A program made the translations under genes and the position numbers. The notes beneath the pieces were generated by a model. That model was not told where the DNA came from. It ran no database searches and saw nothing but the letters and a program-made list of their open reading frames with translations. Positions 1 through 9,767 of a DNA stretch of 64,000 nt are shown piece by piece (positions within the stretch are counted from its first letter, which is position 1; the number at the start of each line of letters is the position of its first letter). Location: NCBI RefSeq assembly GCF_031582905.1, contig NZ_CP133990.1, forward strand, positions 1,860,001 through 1,924,000, given 5' to 3'. This DNA comes from Pengzhenrongella sp031582905. GTDB taxonomy: Bacteria; Actinomycetota; Actinomycetes; Actinomycetales; Cellulomonadaceae.

Positions 1-64
1 CGAGGCCTTCGTCCTCCCGACCCGGCTCGTCGTGCGCGGGTCGACCGGGCGACCGCGGCGGTAG
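1..64 (+). CDS. LacI-family transcriptional regulator, C-terminal end (partial)
   Basis: Reading from base 2, the frame gives about 20 residues ending at a TAG at 62-64. It includes LPTRLVVRGSTG, which matches the characteristic C-terminal signature of LacI/GalR regulators (LPTxLVVRxST). The rest of the gene lies outside the window to the left. It adjoins a catabolic cluster carrying repeated LacI-type palindromes (1510, 9616, 9694, 13930), so it is a natural candidate for their regulator. The family call rests on a short but distinctive motif; the link to the operators is inference. Confidence 0.7.
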   Translation, partial: EAFVLPTRLVVRGSTGRPRR

Positions 65-136
65 CCGCCGCGACCGACCGGCGCCGGTCGGTGCCCGTCG
101 GTGCGCGTCAGCGCCCGCAGCGCCCGTCGGCTCCCG

Positions 137-1454
<1,318 letters not shown>

Positions 1455-1509
1455 GGTGTCACCCTGCCCCTCGGGCCCGGGGACGGGCAACCAGGCGAGG
1501 CAACACCGC

Positions 1510-1521
1510 GCAACCGATTGC
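1510..1521. promoter_or_regulatory. LacI-type operator GCAACCGATTGC
   Basis: This 12-bp near-palindrome lies in the roughly 100-bp space between the divergent LarA homologue (start 1454) and uxaC (start 1554). It is identical to 9616-9627 and, on the other strand, to 13930-13941. A half-site GCAAC precedes it at 1500-1504. The central CG with symmetric arms is typical of LacI/GalR operators. It could control both divergent units. Confidence 0.7.
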
Positions 1522-1553
1522 CGTCGCCCACCGGCCCCCGGACGATGGGGCCC

Positions 1554-2963
1554 ATGCCTTCGCTGACCCTGCACCCGGATCGGCTGCTGCCGGCCGACCC
1601 CACGACGCGTCGGATCGCGCGCAAGCTGTACGCCGCGGTCCGCGACCTGCCGATCATCTCGCCGCACGGCCACGTGCCGCCGCAGTGGCTGGCGGACGAC
1701 GTGCCGTTCACGGATCCCACCTCGCTGCTGCTCACGCCCGACCACTACATGACCCGGATGCTGCACGCCCAGGGGGTGTCCCTGGCGGACCTCGGGGTGG
1801 GTGGCCACGAGCTCACCGACGTGGGCCGGCGGGAGGCGTTCCGTCTGCTGTGCACGCACTGGAAGGCCTACCGGGGCACCCCGGTGAAGTTCTGGCTCGA
1901 GTCCGAGCTCGTGGACGTCTTCGGGATCGACGTCGTCCCGTCCGCCGCCACGGCAGACCACATCTACGACGCGATCCAGGCCGCGCTGTCCACCCCGGAC
2001 TTCCGGCCGCGTGCGCTGTACGAGCGGTTCGGCATCGAGGTGCTGGCGACCACCGACGACCCCTGTGACGACCTCGCGCACCACCGCTCGCTCGCCCAGG
2101 ACCCGTCGTGGCACGGGCGCGTCGTGCCCACGTTCCGGCCGGACAAGTACCTGGAGCCGGCCACCCCGGCGTGGAACGGGCTCGTCGACAGGCTCGGTGA
2201 CGTGGCCGGGGTCGACACCGGCACGCTGGCCGGCTGGGTCCGGGCGATGGCCGAGCGCCGGTCGTACTTCGGGGCGAACGGCGCCGTGTCCACGGACCAC
2301 TCCCACCGTGACGCGCGGGTCGAGCCGCTCGAGCCGCACGAGGCCGAGCGCCTCTACGCCGCGGCGCGGCAGGCGACCGTGACGCCGGACGAGGGCGACG
2401 CGCTGCGCCGCCACCTCATGTTCGAGCAGGCGCGGATGGCCGCCGAGGACGGCCTCGTCATGACGCTGCACCCCGCCGTGCGCCGCAACCACCACGGCCC
2501 GACGGCCGAGGCCTACGGAGCGGACGTCGGCGCGGACATCCCCATGGCGGTCGAGTTCACCAACGCGCTGCAGCCGATGCTGGAGGCGTTCGGCACCGCC
2601 CCGAACTTCCAGCTCGTCCTGTTCACCATCGACGAGACGGTGTACTCGCGCGAGCTCGCCCCGCTGGCCGGGTTCTACCCGTCGGTCTACGTCGGCGCGC
2701 CGTGGTGGTTCATCGACGCGCCGGACGCGATCGCCCGCTACCGCCGCGCCGTCACCGAGACCGCCGGCTTCTCGCGGACGTCGGGCTTCATCGACGACAC
2801 CCGCGCGTTCCTGTCGATCCCGGCCCGCCACGACACCAACCGCCGGATGGACTCCGGCTTCCTCGCCGAGCTGGTCGCCGACCACCGGCTGACGATGGAC
2901 GAGGCGCTCGAGACCGCCGTCGACCTCGTCGTCACCTGCCCCCGAGAGGCGTTCAAGCTGTGA
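1554..2963 (+). CDS. uxaC: Glucuronate isomerase (uronate isomerase)
   Basis: Isomerises D-glucuronate/D-galacturonate to fructuronate/tagaturonate, the first step of hexuronate catabolism in the cytoplasm. The 469-aa product opens with SLTLHPDRLLP and has the metal-site ISPHGHV motif near residue 40, then WLADDVPFTDP, KFWLESEL and HPAVRRNHH, all typical of the UxaC branch of the amidohydrolase superfamily; length is normal. The ATG at 1554 is preferred because conserved sequence begins there, although no strong ribosome site precedes it. The stop overlaps the GTG of uxuB by 4 bp, so the two are cotranscribed. Confidence 0.93.
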   Translation: MPSLTLHPDRLLPADPTTRRIARKLYAAVRDLPIISPHGHVPPQWLADDVPFTDPTSLLLTPDHYMTRMLHAQGVSLADLGVGGHELTDVGRREAFRLLCTHWKAYRGTPVKFWLESELVDVFGIDVVPSAATADHIYDAIQAALSTPDFRPRALYERFGIEVLATTDDPCDDLAHHRSLAQDPSWHGRVVPTFRPDKYLEPATPAWNGLVDRLGDVAGVDTGTLAGWVRAMAERRSYFGANGAVSTDHSHRDARVEPLEPHEAERLYAAARQATVTPDEGDALRRHLMFEQARMAAEDGLVMTLHPAVRRNHHGPTAEAYGADVGADIPMAVEFTNALQPMLEAFGTAPNFQLVLFTIDETVYSRELAPLAGFYPSVYVGAPWWFIDAPDAIARYRRAVTETAGFSRTSGFIDDTRAFLSIPARHDTNRRMDSGFLAELVADHRLTMDEALETAVDLVVTCPREAFKL

Positions 2964-4360
2964 CCACCACGAGCCCGACCCCCGCCACGGGGACCCGCCT
3001 GTCCCGCGCGGTGGTCCCCGACCGTCCTGCCGCCCCCGTGCGCATCGTCCACGTGGGCGTGGGGAACTTCTTCCGCGCGCACCAGGCCTGGTACACCGAC
3101 CGCGCCCCCGACGCGTCCGCGTGGGGCATCGCGGCCTTCACCGGCAGGTCCCCGGCGGTCGCCGACGCGCTCGAGCCGCAGGACGGCCTGTACACGCTGG
3201 TCACCCGGGCCGCCGACGGCGACACGTTCGACGTCATCGGCAGCGTCTCGGCCGTCCACCGCTCCGACGACCACGCCGCGTGGCTGGGCTACTGGTCCTC
3301 GCCCGACGTCGTGATCGTGACGCTCACCGTCACCGAGGCGGGCTACCTGCGCGGCCCGGACGGCCACCTCGACACCGGCCGCGACGACGTCCGCGCGGAC
3401 ATCGCCGCGCTGGGTGCCGACCCGTCGGCGCCGGTCCGGACGACCCCGGGCCGGCTCGTCGCCGGACTGCTGGCCCGCCGGAGCGCGGGTGCCGGCGCCC
3501 TCACGATCGTCCCGTGCGACAACCTGCCGGAGAACGGCCCCGCGCTGGCGACCGTGGTCGCCGATCTCGTCAGCGCCGTCGACCCGTCGCTCGCGGCGTG
3601 GGTGGCCGAGCACGTGGAGTTCGCCACGACGATGGTCGACCGGATCACGCCCGCGACGACCGACGAGCACCGCGCGGTCGTCCTCGAGGCGACGGGCCTC
3701 GCCGACGCCGCCCCGGTGCCCACCGAGCCGTTCAGCGAGTGGGTCATCCAGGGCACCTTTGCCGCCGGTCGGCCCGCGTGGGACGCCGCCGGTGCGCACG
3801 TCGTCGACGACGTCGAGCCCTTCGAGCAGCGCAAGCTCCGGCTGCTCAACGGCGCCCACACGCTCCTGGCCTACGCCGGCACGATCCGCGGCCACGAGAC
3901 GGTCGCCGAGGCGATCGGCGACGACGTCCTGCGTGGTTGGGTCGAGGAGTGGTGGTCCGAGGCCTCCACCTACCTCACCCTTCCCGACGACGACGTCGCG
4001 GCGTACCGCGCGGCGCTGCTGGACCGGTTCGGCAACCCGGCGATCCGGCACGCGCTCGCGCAGATCGCGGCGGACGGCTCGCAGAAGCTCCCCGTCCGCA
4101 TCCTGCCGACGCTGCGCGCGGAGCTCGCCGCCGGCCGCGTGCCGCCGGGGGCCACCCGGGCGCTGGGCGCCTGGGTCGTGCACCTGCGGGGGACCGGCGC
4201 GCCGGTCAAGGACGCGCGCGCCGAGGACGTGCACGCGCTGGCCGGCGGCTCGCTGGCGGAGTCCGTGGAGCGCGTGCTCGGCTTCCTGGCGCCGGACCTC
4301 GTCGCGAACCAGGCGCTGCGTGAGGCGGTGCTCGCCCGGGCCGAGGAGCTCGGCGGGTAG
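2960..4360 (+). CDS. uxuB: Mannitol dehydrogenase family protein, probable D-mannonate oxidoreductase (fructuronate reductase)
   Basis: NAD-dependent polyol/uronate dehydrogenase of 466 aa. The Rossmann start is RIVHVGVGNFFRAHQ at residues 25-39; further family motifs are IVPCDNLPENG and the catalytic-region EQRKLRLLNGAHTLLAYAG. Next to uxaC it most likely reduces fructuronate to D-mannonate. The GTG start at 2960 overlaps the uxaC stop by 4 bp (GTGA). No mannonate dehydratase (uxuA) is in the window, so the next step lies elsewhere or is replaced. Confidence 0.88.
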   Translation: MTTTSPTPATGTRLSRAVVPDRPAAPVRIVHVGVGNFFRAHQAWYTDRAPDASAWGIAAFTGRSPAVADALEPQDGLYTLVTRAADGDTFDVIGSVSAVHRSDDHAAWLGYWSSPDVVIVTLTVTEAGYLRGPDGHLDTGRDDVRADIAALGADPSAPVRTTPGRLVAGLLARRSAGAGALTIVPCDNLPENGPALATVVADLVSAVDPSLAAWVAEHVEFATTMVDRITPATTDEHRAVVLEATGLADAAPVPTEPFSEWVIQGTFAAGRPAWDAAGAHVVDDVEPFEQRKLRLLNGAHTLLAYAGTIRGHETVAEAIGDDVLRGWVEEWWSEASTYLTLPDDDVAAYRAALLDRFGNPAIRHALAQIAADGSQKLPVRILPTLRAELAAGRVPPGATRALGAWVVHLRGTGAPVKDARAEDVHALAGGSLAESVERVLGFLAPDLVANQALREAVLARAEELGG

Positions 4361-4373
4361 GCGACGCCTCAAC

Positions 4374-4446
4374 GGGGGCACGCGGCATGGTCCGTGCCCC
4401 CGCGTGGCGGGCGCACCGCGACCCCGGCGGCAGTGCCGCCGGGGTC
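4374..4446. terminator. Two hairpins between convergent genes
   Basis: Stem 4374-4382/4393-4401 (GGGGGCACG with CGTGCCCCC) and stem 4420-4432/4434-4446 (13-bp perfect arms starting GACCCCGG, 1-nt loop) fill the gap between uxuB and the convergent GH3 gene. They probably act as a bidirectional terminator; no U-tract is seen, as is usual in such genomes. Confidence 0.65.
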
Positions 4447-4469
4447 GTCAGGGTCGGTCGCCGCCCGCG

Positions 4470-6584
4470 TCAGAAGCCGCTGCGGCCGTACCCGAAGACG
4501 TAGTCGGCGCCCGTGGCGTCGGTGTACGCGTAACCGTACGACTCGTCTGCTCCGGGGATGTCGGAGTGCTTGCCGTCGACCGCGGCCTCGTCGGCCGGCA
4601 GTGTGAAGGGCAGCCGCCCGCTCGGCGTGGCGGCGCCGCGGACCAGGTCGACGAGCGCATCGGTCAGCACGCTGAACGTGGCCACGACGGCCGCCGCACC
4701 GGGCGCGACCCGGTCGAGGAGCCAGGGGTTGGCGAAGTCGACCGCGAGGACGGTGGGCAGCTGGTTCTCGAGCTCGAGCACGCGGTCCACGTCCACGCCG
4801 GTCTCGCCGTCCACGGCCAGCGACAGCTCGGTGTCGGGACGGTCGTTGAGCAGCGAGATCATCGGCCGCAGCCACAGCAGCGCGTGCGTGGCGTCGTCCG
4901 GGGACGAGACGACGGCGATCCCGGAGCCGTCGCCGAGCGCTTCGACGACCTCACGGGTGACCTGCTCGGAGGTCTGTGCCGAGTCCTCCCCGGCGAAGAC
5001 CTCGACGTAGAGGCGCACGGCGGCTGCGGCCTGTCCCACCTGCTCAGCCTGCCCCACCTGCGCGGCCTGCCCCACCTGGTCGGCCTGCCCGGCGGGCACA
5101 GTGCTCTCCGCGGCCAGCGGCAGGACGCCGCGGTCGTTGCGCAGCAGGACGAGCGAGCGACGGTGCGCGGAGTCGGCGAGCCGCTGAATCTCGCGGTCCT
5201 CGGCGATCGCCTGCGCGGCATCCGGGTCGACGTACGGGTTCTCGAACAGGCCCAGGGAGAACATCTCCGCGAGCAGGTACGCGGCGTTGCGGTCGAGCTG
5301 CTCGTGCGAGACCAGGCCCTGTGCGACGGCGTCCAGCAGCGGCTGGGGGTTGCCGTCGCCCGCGAACGCGTTCACGCCGGCGTCGATCGCCTTGCCGAAG
5401 CGTTCCGGCCGGGAGAGCGACTCCACGCCCCACGGCATGCCGGTCGAGATGCCGGTGTCGGAGTTCACGTAGCCGGTGAAGCCCATCTCACCGCGCAGGA
5501 CGTCGGTGATGAGGTGCTTGTCGTAGGCGAAGCCGACCTCCTCGAACGCGCGGCCCCCGCGCAGCTGCTGCGCCGACATCGCGTTCGTCGTCATCGCGTA
5601 GTACGGCATGACGGACGTCGTCCCGGCGTCGATGGCGGCCTGGAAGACCGGCAGGTGATAGCGGTGCAGGCTGCCCTCGGTCGGGTACGGCTGGAAGCGG
5701 CCGTGCTCGAAGTGCGGGTCGTGCCCGCGGTCGCGCGGGCCGCCGCCGGGGAAGTGCTTGGTGGTCAGCGACACGGAGTGCCTTCCGAGGGTCTCGCCCT
5801 GGAAGCCGCGGGTCACCGCCGCGATCATCGCCGCCGCGAGCTCCGGGTTCTCCCCGAACGTGCCGTTGGCGCGCGACCAGCGCGGCTCGGTGACGATGTC
5901 CGCCATGTACATGTAGCCCTTGGTGATACCGGCCGCGCGCCACTGCCGGGCAGCGAGGCGGCCGAACTCCTCGACGAGGTCAGCGTCCTGCGTGGCGGCC
6001 AGGCCGAGCTCGCCGGGCCACTGCGACATCTGGTCGGCCGCCTCGGCGATGCCGAACAGCTTGTAGCTCGAGACGTGGTTCCGCGGGTTGCTCACGAGCA
6101 CCGCGGGGATCCCGAGCGGCGTCGACTCCGCCAGCTCCTGCAGCGCGTTCGTCCAGGTCGCGAGGTCGAACGACGTCGGGTTGTCCCGGACGATGAGGTA
6201 CCGCAGGCCCAGCTCGGCGATTGCCCGGTGGGAGCCGGTGTAGTCGAGGACCGGCGGGTCGAAGTGCCGCGTGGAGGACGTCTCGGCGGCCCAGAAGTTG
6301 GTGTCCGACCACTTCTCGTGGGTGTTGAGGATGCCCTGCTCGGCGTCGCCGATGATCTTCGAGGTGCCCATGTAGTGCGACGTGATGAGCAGGAGCCCGA
6401 CCTTCTCCTCGACGCTCATCCGCGGCAGCAGGTCCGCGACCCGCTCGGCGACCGGCAGGCGCCAGTCCTCGTACGGGTCGAGCCGGCCGTTGCCGTTGAG
6501 GTCCTTGAACTCGAGGCCGTCGATCCGCAGGATCGGGCTGGTGCGGGCGCCGAGGGCCGGCTGGGTCGGGTGGGGCACGGTCAC
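4470..6584 (-). CDS. Glycoside hydrolase family 3 beta-glycosidase
   Basis: About 704 aa with no signal peptide, so it acts in the cytoplasm on imported oligosaccharides or glycosides. It carries the GH3 markers KHFPGGG and GYVNSDTG, the latter holding the probable nucleophile Asp, and a C-terminal (alpha/beta)6-type domain ending in YGYAYTDATGADYVFGYG. The opening FKDLNGNGRLDPYEDW resembles a calcium-binding EF-like loop. The GTG at 6584 is chosen because GGAGG lies 8 nt upstream; an in-frame ATG at 6599 is an alternative. It is the last gene of a minus-strand run from 9501. Between the two domains it has a hexapeptide repeat (GQAxQV, 5029-5093). Confidence 0.9.
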   Translation of the reverse strand: MTVPHPTQPALGARTSPILRIDGLEFKDLNGNGRLDPYEDWRLPVAERVADLLPRMSVEEKVGLLLITSHYMGTSKIIGDAEQGILNTHEKWSDTNFWAAETSSTRHFDPPVLDYTGSHRAIAELGLRYLIVRDNPTSFDLATWTNALQELAESTPLGIPAVLVSNPRNHVSSYKLFGIAEAADQMSQWPGELGLAATQDADLVEEFGRLAARQWRAAGITKGYMYMADIVTEPRWSRANGTFGENPELAAAMIAAVTRGFQGETLGRHSVSLTTKHFPGGGPRDRGHDPHFEHGRFQPYPTEGSLHRYHLPVFQAAIDAGTTSVMPYYAMTTNAMSAQQLRGGRAFEEVGFAYDKHLITDVLRGEMGFTGYVNSDTGISTGMPWGVESLSRPERFGKAIDAGVNAFAGDGNPQPLLDAVAQGLVSHEQLDRNAAYLLAEMFSLGLFENPYVDPDAAQAIAEDREIQRLADSAHRRSLVLLRNDRGVLPLAAESTVPAGQADQVGQAAQVGQAEQVGQAAAAVRLYVEVFAGEDSAQTSEQVTREVVEALGDGSGIAVVSSPDDATHALLWLRPMISLLNDRPDTELSLAVDGETGVDVDRVLELENQLPTVLAVDFANPWLLDRVAPGAAAVVATFSVLTDALVDLVRGAATPSGRLPFTLPADEAAVDGKHSDIPGADESYGYAYTDATGADYVFGYGRSGF
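5029..5093. repeat. 18-bp tandem repeat inside the GH3 gene
   Basis: CCACCTG recurs every 18 bp (5036, 5054, 5072). The repeat encodes the hexapeptide GQAxQV three to four times in the interdomain linker of the GH3 enzyme. The number of units is likely variable between strains. Confidence 0.8.
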
Positions 6585-6661
6585 GTCGTCGACCTCCATG
6601 GGTGCTGGACGGCAGGGGTACTGGGCGGCAGGGGTGCTGCACGGTTGATCGAGAGGACTGC

Positions 6662-7519
6662 TCAGAACAGGTGCGAGTACCCGAGCGAGACGAGGTGGTC
6701 CCGGGACATCGCGAGCGACTCGAACGGGTCGCGGCCGTAGGTGTCGTCCTGCTCGACGAACAGGTACTCCGCCCCGCTGGTGAGCGCCTGCTCGACGATC
6801 GCGGGCCAGTCGAGGGTGCCCTGGCCGACCTCGGCGAACTGCACGACGTCCTTGAAGGCGCCCATGACCCCGGCGAAGTCACCGGCGGCGATCATCTCCA
6901 TGACCGCCGGCGGCATCGTCCCGATCCGGTAGTCCTTGAGGTGCACGAGCTTCACGCGGCCGGCGTGCTGGGCGAGCGTCGCGACAGGGTCCTGCCCGCC
7001 ACGGTGGGCCCAGTGCACGTCGATCTCCATGCCCAGGTCGGGCGCGGTGTCGGCGATGACGTCGAGCATGAACCGGCCGTCGAACTTCGCGAACTCGACG
7101 TGGTGGTTGTGGTAGTAGAGGTCGATGCCCTCGGCGGCCAGGGCCTTGGCGGCCTCGTCCGCACGACCGGCGAAGTCGACCACGAGGTCGAGCGAGCCCA
7201 TCGCCTCGAACGGCAGCATGCCGATCCGGACCATCGTGGTGTCGAGCGCCTTGCAGTCGGCGACGATCTTGTCGAACGTCGTCGTCAGCGACTCGGTGCC
7301 GCCCATCTGCGGCGTCAGGCTCGCCGAGAGAGCGGCCATCCGCAGGCCGAGCTCGTCCTGCGCGCGGCGCATGTCGGCGACGTTCTCGGGCGTCATCGGG
7401 ACCTGGGAGATCTCGATGGCGTGGTAACCGAGGTCGCTGACCTTCTTCAGCGTCTCGAAGGTGCCGAGCTCGGTGAATTTGCTCTTGATGGTGCTGGCCT
7501 GGACGCCGATCTGTGCCAT
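6662..7519 (-). CDS. Sugar phosphate isomerase/epimerase (xylose isomerase-like TIM barrel)
   Basis: 285-aa AP-endonuclease-2/xylose-isomerase-like TIM-barrel protein. Visible elements are YHAIEISQVPMTPENV, DLYYHNHHVEF, FMLDVIADTAPDLGMEIDVHW, VKLVHLKDY and the C-terminal EYLFVEQDD, which supply the Glu/His/Asp metal ligands of this fold. GAGGAG sits 9 nt before the ATG. It lies 73 bp after the Gfo/Idh gene and 77 bp before GH3 in the same direction. Such proteins often pair with Gfo/Idh enzymes in inositol, keto-glucoside or aldose pathways; the substrate cannot be read from sequence. Confidence 0.85.
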   Translation of the reverse strand: MAQIGVQASTIKSKFTELGTFETLKKVSDLGYHAIEISQVPMTPENVADMRRAQDELGLRMAALSASLTPQMGGTESLTTTFDKIVADCKALDTTMVRIGMLPFEAMGSLDLVVDFAGRADEAAKALAAEGIDLYYHNHHVEFAKFDGRFMLDVIADTAPDLGMEIDVHWAHRGGQDPVATLAQHAGRVKLVHLKDYRIGTMPPAVMEMIAAGDFAGVMGAFKDVVQFAEVGQGTLDWPAIVEQALTSGAEYLFVEQDDTYGRDPFESLAMSRDHLVSLGYSHLF

Positions 7520-7592
7520 GGGGGTTCTTCTCCTCGAGATGTGTCGGTGCGGGGAGCGGGCGCCGGGTGGCCCGCCGGGGACGTGCGGTTGG

Positions 7593-8678
7593 TCAGAGGG
7601 TGACCGGGACGCCGGTGCGCGCGGACTCGTAGATCGCCTGCACGAGCTGGACGGCATTGCGCCCTTCGGCGCCGTCGACCAGCGGCCGGCGGCCCTGCTC
7701 CGCGGCGTCGATGAAGTCGAGCAGCTGGGCCCGGTGCGCCTGGCCCCAGACATCCGCGGGCGAGCCGACGGTGGCCGCACCCGCGACCACGGACTCGTCG
7801 ACCGCCTTCGTCGCGGCGCGCGTGCCGCCGGTCGCGACCTGTACGGCGTGGGCGTTGGCCGCCTCACCGGCGCGCGTGACGCCGTCGACGGTCGCGAAGG
7901 TCGCGAGCCGGTCGCCCTCGATCACGGCGCCACCGCGGGTGCCGTGCACGCCGAGGCGTGCGGGGAAACCGGGGTAGGCCGCGGTCGACGCCATGATCGT
8001 GCCGACCGCGCCGTTCGCGAACTCCACGGTCGCGCAGACGACGTCCTCGACCTCGATGCGCTCGTGTGCGGCAGTGCGGGCCTGGGCGTAGACGGTCCGC
8101 ACCGGTCCGCAGGTCCAGCGCAGCAGGTCGATCGTGTGGATGCCCTGGTTCATCAGCGCGCCGCCACCGTCCAGCGCGTACGTGCCGCGCCACTCGCCGG
8201 AGTCGTAGTACTCCTGGGTCCGGTACCACGGCACCCGCGCCTCGGCGAGGACGAGGCGGCCGAGGTCGCCGTCGTCGACCGCCGCCTTGACGATCTGCGA
8301 CGCGGCGTCGAAGCGGTGCTGGGAGATCACGGCGAGCGTCGCGCCGGACTGCGCCTGCGCGGCGAGCAGGCGGTCGCACGCCTCGAGCGTGACCTCCATC
8401 GGCTTCTCGACGACGACGTGCTTGCCGGCGAGGAGCGCCGGCACGCCGACCTCCGCGTGCAGGCCGCTGGGCGTGCAGACCGTGACGGCGTCGATGGTCG
8501 GGTCGGCGAGGACGTCCTCATAGGGCGCGGCCTTGATCCCGAACTCGCTCGCCAGGGCCTCGGCGCGCGCGGGGACGACGTCGGAGCAGACGACGAGCTC
8601 GGCGCGGCCCGCCAGCTCCAGCAACGCGCGGACGTGGGTCGGGGCGATGACGCCGGACCCGACAAGTGCGAACCTCAT
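7593..8678 (-). CDS. Gfo/Idh/MocA family NAD(P)-dependent oxidoreductase
   Basis: 361 aa with an N-terminal Rossmann motif (residues 1-12, ALVGSGVIAPTH) and the family active-site motif VVEKPMEVTLEACD. The C-terminal alpha/beta domain contains DGGGALMNQGIHTIDLLRW, which carries the conserved His. Its ATG overlaps the stop of the upstream isomerase-like gene by 4 bp. It probably oxidises a sugar hydroxyl of a glycoside or free sugar; specificity is unknown. Confidence 0.88.
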   Translation of the reverse strand: MRFALVGSGVIAPTHVRALLELAGRAELVVCSDVVPARAEALASEFGIKAAPYEDVLADPTIDAVTVCTPSGLHAEVGVPALLAGKHVVVEKPMEVTLEACDRLLAAQAQSGATLAVISQHRFDAASQIVKAAVDDGDLGRLVLAEARVPWYRTQEYYDSGEWRGTYALDGGGALMNQGIHTIDLLRWTCGPVRTVYAQARTAAHERIEVEDVVCATVEFANGAVGTIMASTAAYPGFPARLGVHGTRGGAVIEGDRLATFATVDGVTRAGEAANAHAVQVATGGTRAATKAVDESVVAGAATVGSPADVWGQAHRAQLLDFIDAAEQGRRPLVDGAEGRNAVQLVQAIYESARTGVPVTL

Positions 8679-9501
8679 CGGTAGAGGACCCCTTCGGAGT
8701 CGAGGATGGCCGTGAAGGCTCGGGTGGCCCGGACGAAGTTGTCCGGCCCCGAGAACCCTCCCAGAGGATGAGCCGAGGCCAGGTGCGGCTCCATCGACAC
8801 GAAGCCCTCGTAGCCGTCGTCGGCCAGGGCGCGGACCGTCTCGCGCAGGCGACCGTCACCCTCACCGGCGGCCACGACCTCGCCGGTCGCGAGCACGGCG
8901 TCCTTGATCTGGATGTAGTCGGTGTACGGGCGCAGGAGCGTGTAGGCGTCGGGGAACGGCACGACGCCGCACTGGACGTAGTTGGCCGCGTCCCACGCGA
9001 GTCGCAGGGCGGGGAGTCGACGGCCGTGACCAGGTCGTGCACCCGCTCGGGAAGGTCGCCGAAGATGTCCTTCTCGTTCTCGTGAACCATCACGACGCCG
9101 CCCGCCGCGGCCTTCTCGGCCAACGCGCTCATGCGGCGCACGACCTCGTCGCGGTGGTCCTCGGGGCGCTGGTCGGCCGTGAGGAAGAAGGAGAACACCC
9201 GGATGTACGGGGCGCCGAGCATCTGCGCGACCTCGACGGCGCGGTCCATGCGGCGCAGGTGCTCATCGAAGTCGTCGGTGACGTTGATCTTGCCGATCGG
9301 CGACCCGATGGACGACACACCGATCCCGTGCGCGTCGAGGATGCGCCTGACCTCGACCACCTGCTCGTCGGTCAGGTCCAGGACGTTCACGTCCCAGGCG
9401 CTGCGGAACTCCAGGTGACGGATGCCCAGGTCGGCGAGCACGGCGCACTGCGTCTCGGGGTCCGGGTCGATCTCGTCGGCGAAACCGGACATGACCCACA
9501 T
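8675..9501 (-). CDS. Sugar phosphate isomerase/epimerase family protein, one frameshift
   Basis: The reconstructed protein is about 275 aa, a TIM barrel of the IolE/xylose-isomerase-like family. The first part reads GFADEIDPDPETQ, LGIRHLEFRSAWDVNV and GAPYIRVFSFF, ending at VHENEKDIFG; after the break it resumes with LRLAWDAANYVQCG, IQIKDA and GFVSMEPHLA. One base is missing at the G4 run 9011-9014. GGAGG lies 9 nt before the ATG at 9501. It is the first gene of the minus-strand operon that continues through the Gfo/Idh, second isomerase and GH3 genes. Confidence 0.82.
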
Positions 9502-9589
9502 CGTCGTCGTCCTCCAGGAAGGGGAAGGGGCACTCGGCGGCGCTCCACGGGACGCCGGCCGCAGCCGGATCCGGGGAGCCGTTGGTGAG

Positions 9590-9705
9590 ACGCTAGGAGT
9601 GGCGCCGCAGAGATGGCAACCGATTGCGCTGTGTTGCCACGCCGGCCCGCCACGGCGACGCCTCCGGACCGGCGGCGGGGCTGGCAACTTGAGGCAACCG
9701 CTTGC
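9590..9705. promoter_or_regulatory. Divergent promoter region with two LacI-type operators
   Basis: GCAACCGATTGC at 9616-9627 is identical to 1510-1521; GCAACCGCTTGC at 9694-9705 differs by one base. Half-sites occur at 9632-9639 (TGTTGCCA) and 9683-9688. A minus-strand -10 box TAGCGT is the complement of 9590-9595, which puts the first operator over the -35 region of the operon starting at 9501. The second operator would serve the divergent gene at 9768. Confidence 0.7.
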
Positions 9706-9767
9706 AGGACCGGTGGCGCCCTGCGTGGATGGTTTCGGCGCAATCCCACCTGACGAAGGAGCACTCC

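Noticed and set aside
2738..4381. Long open frames antisense to uxuB and many other genes
   Set aside because: Arg/Pro/Gly-rich shadow frames that arise from high GC and have no recognisable domains; the opposite strand encodes conserved enzymes.
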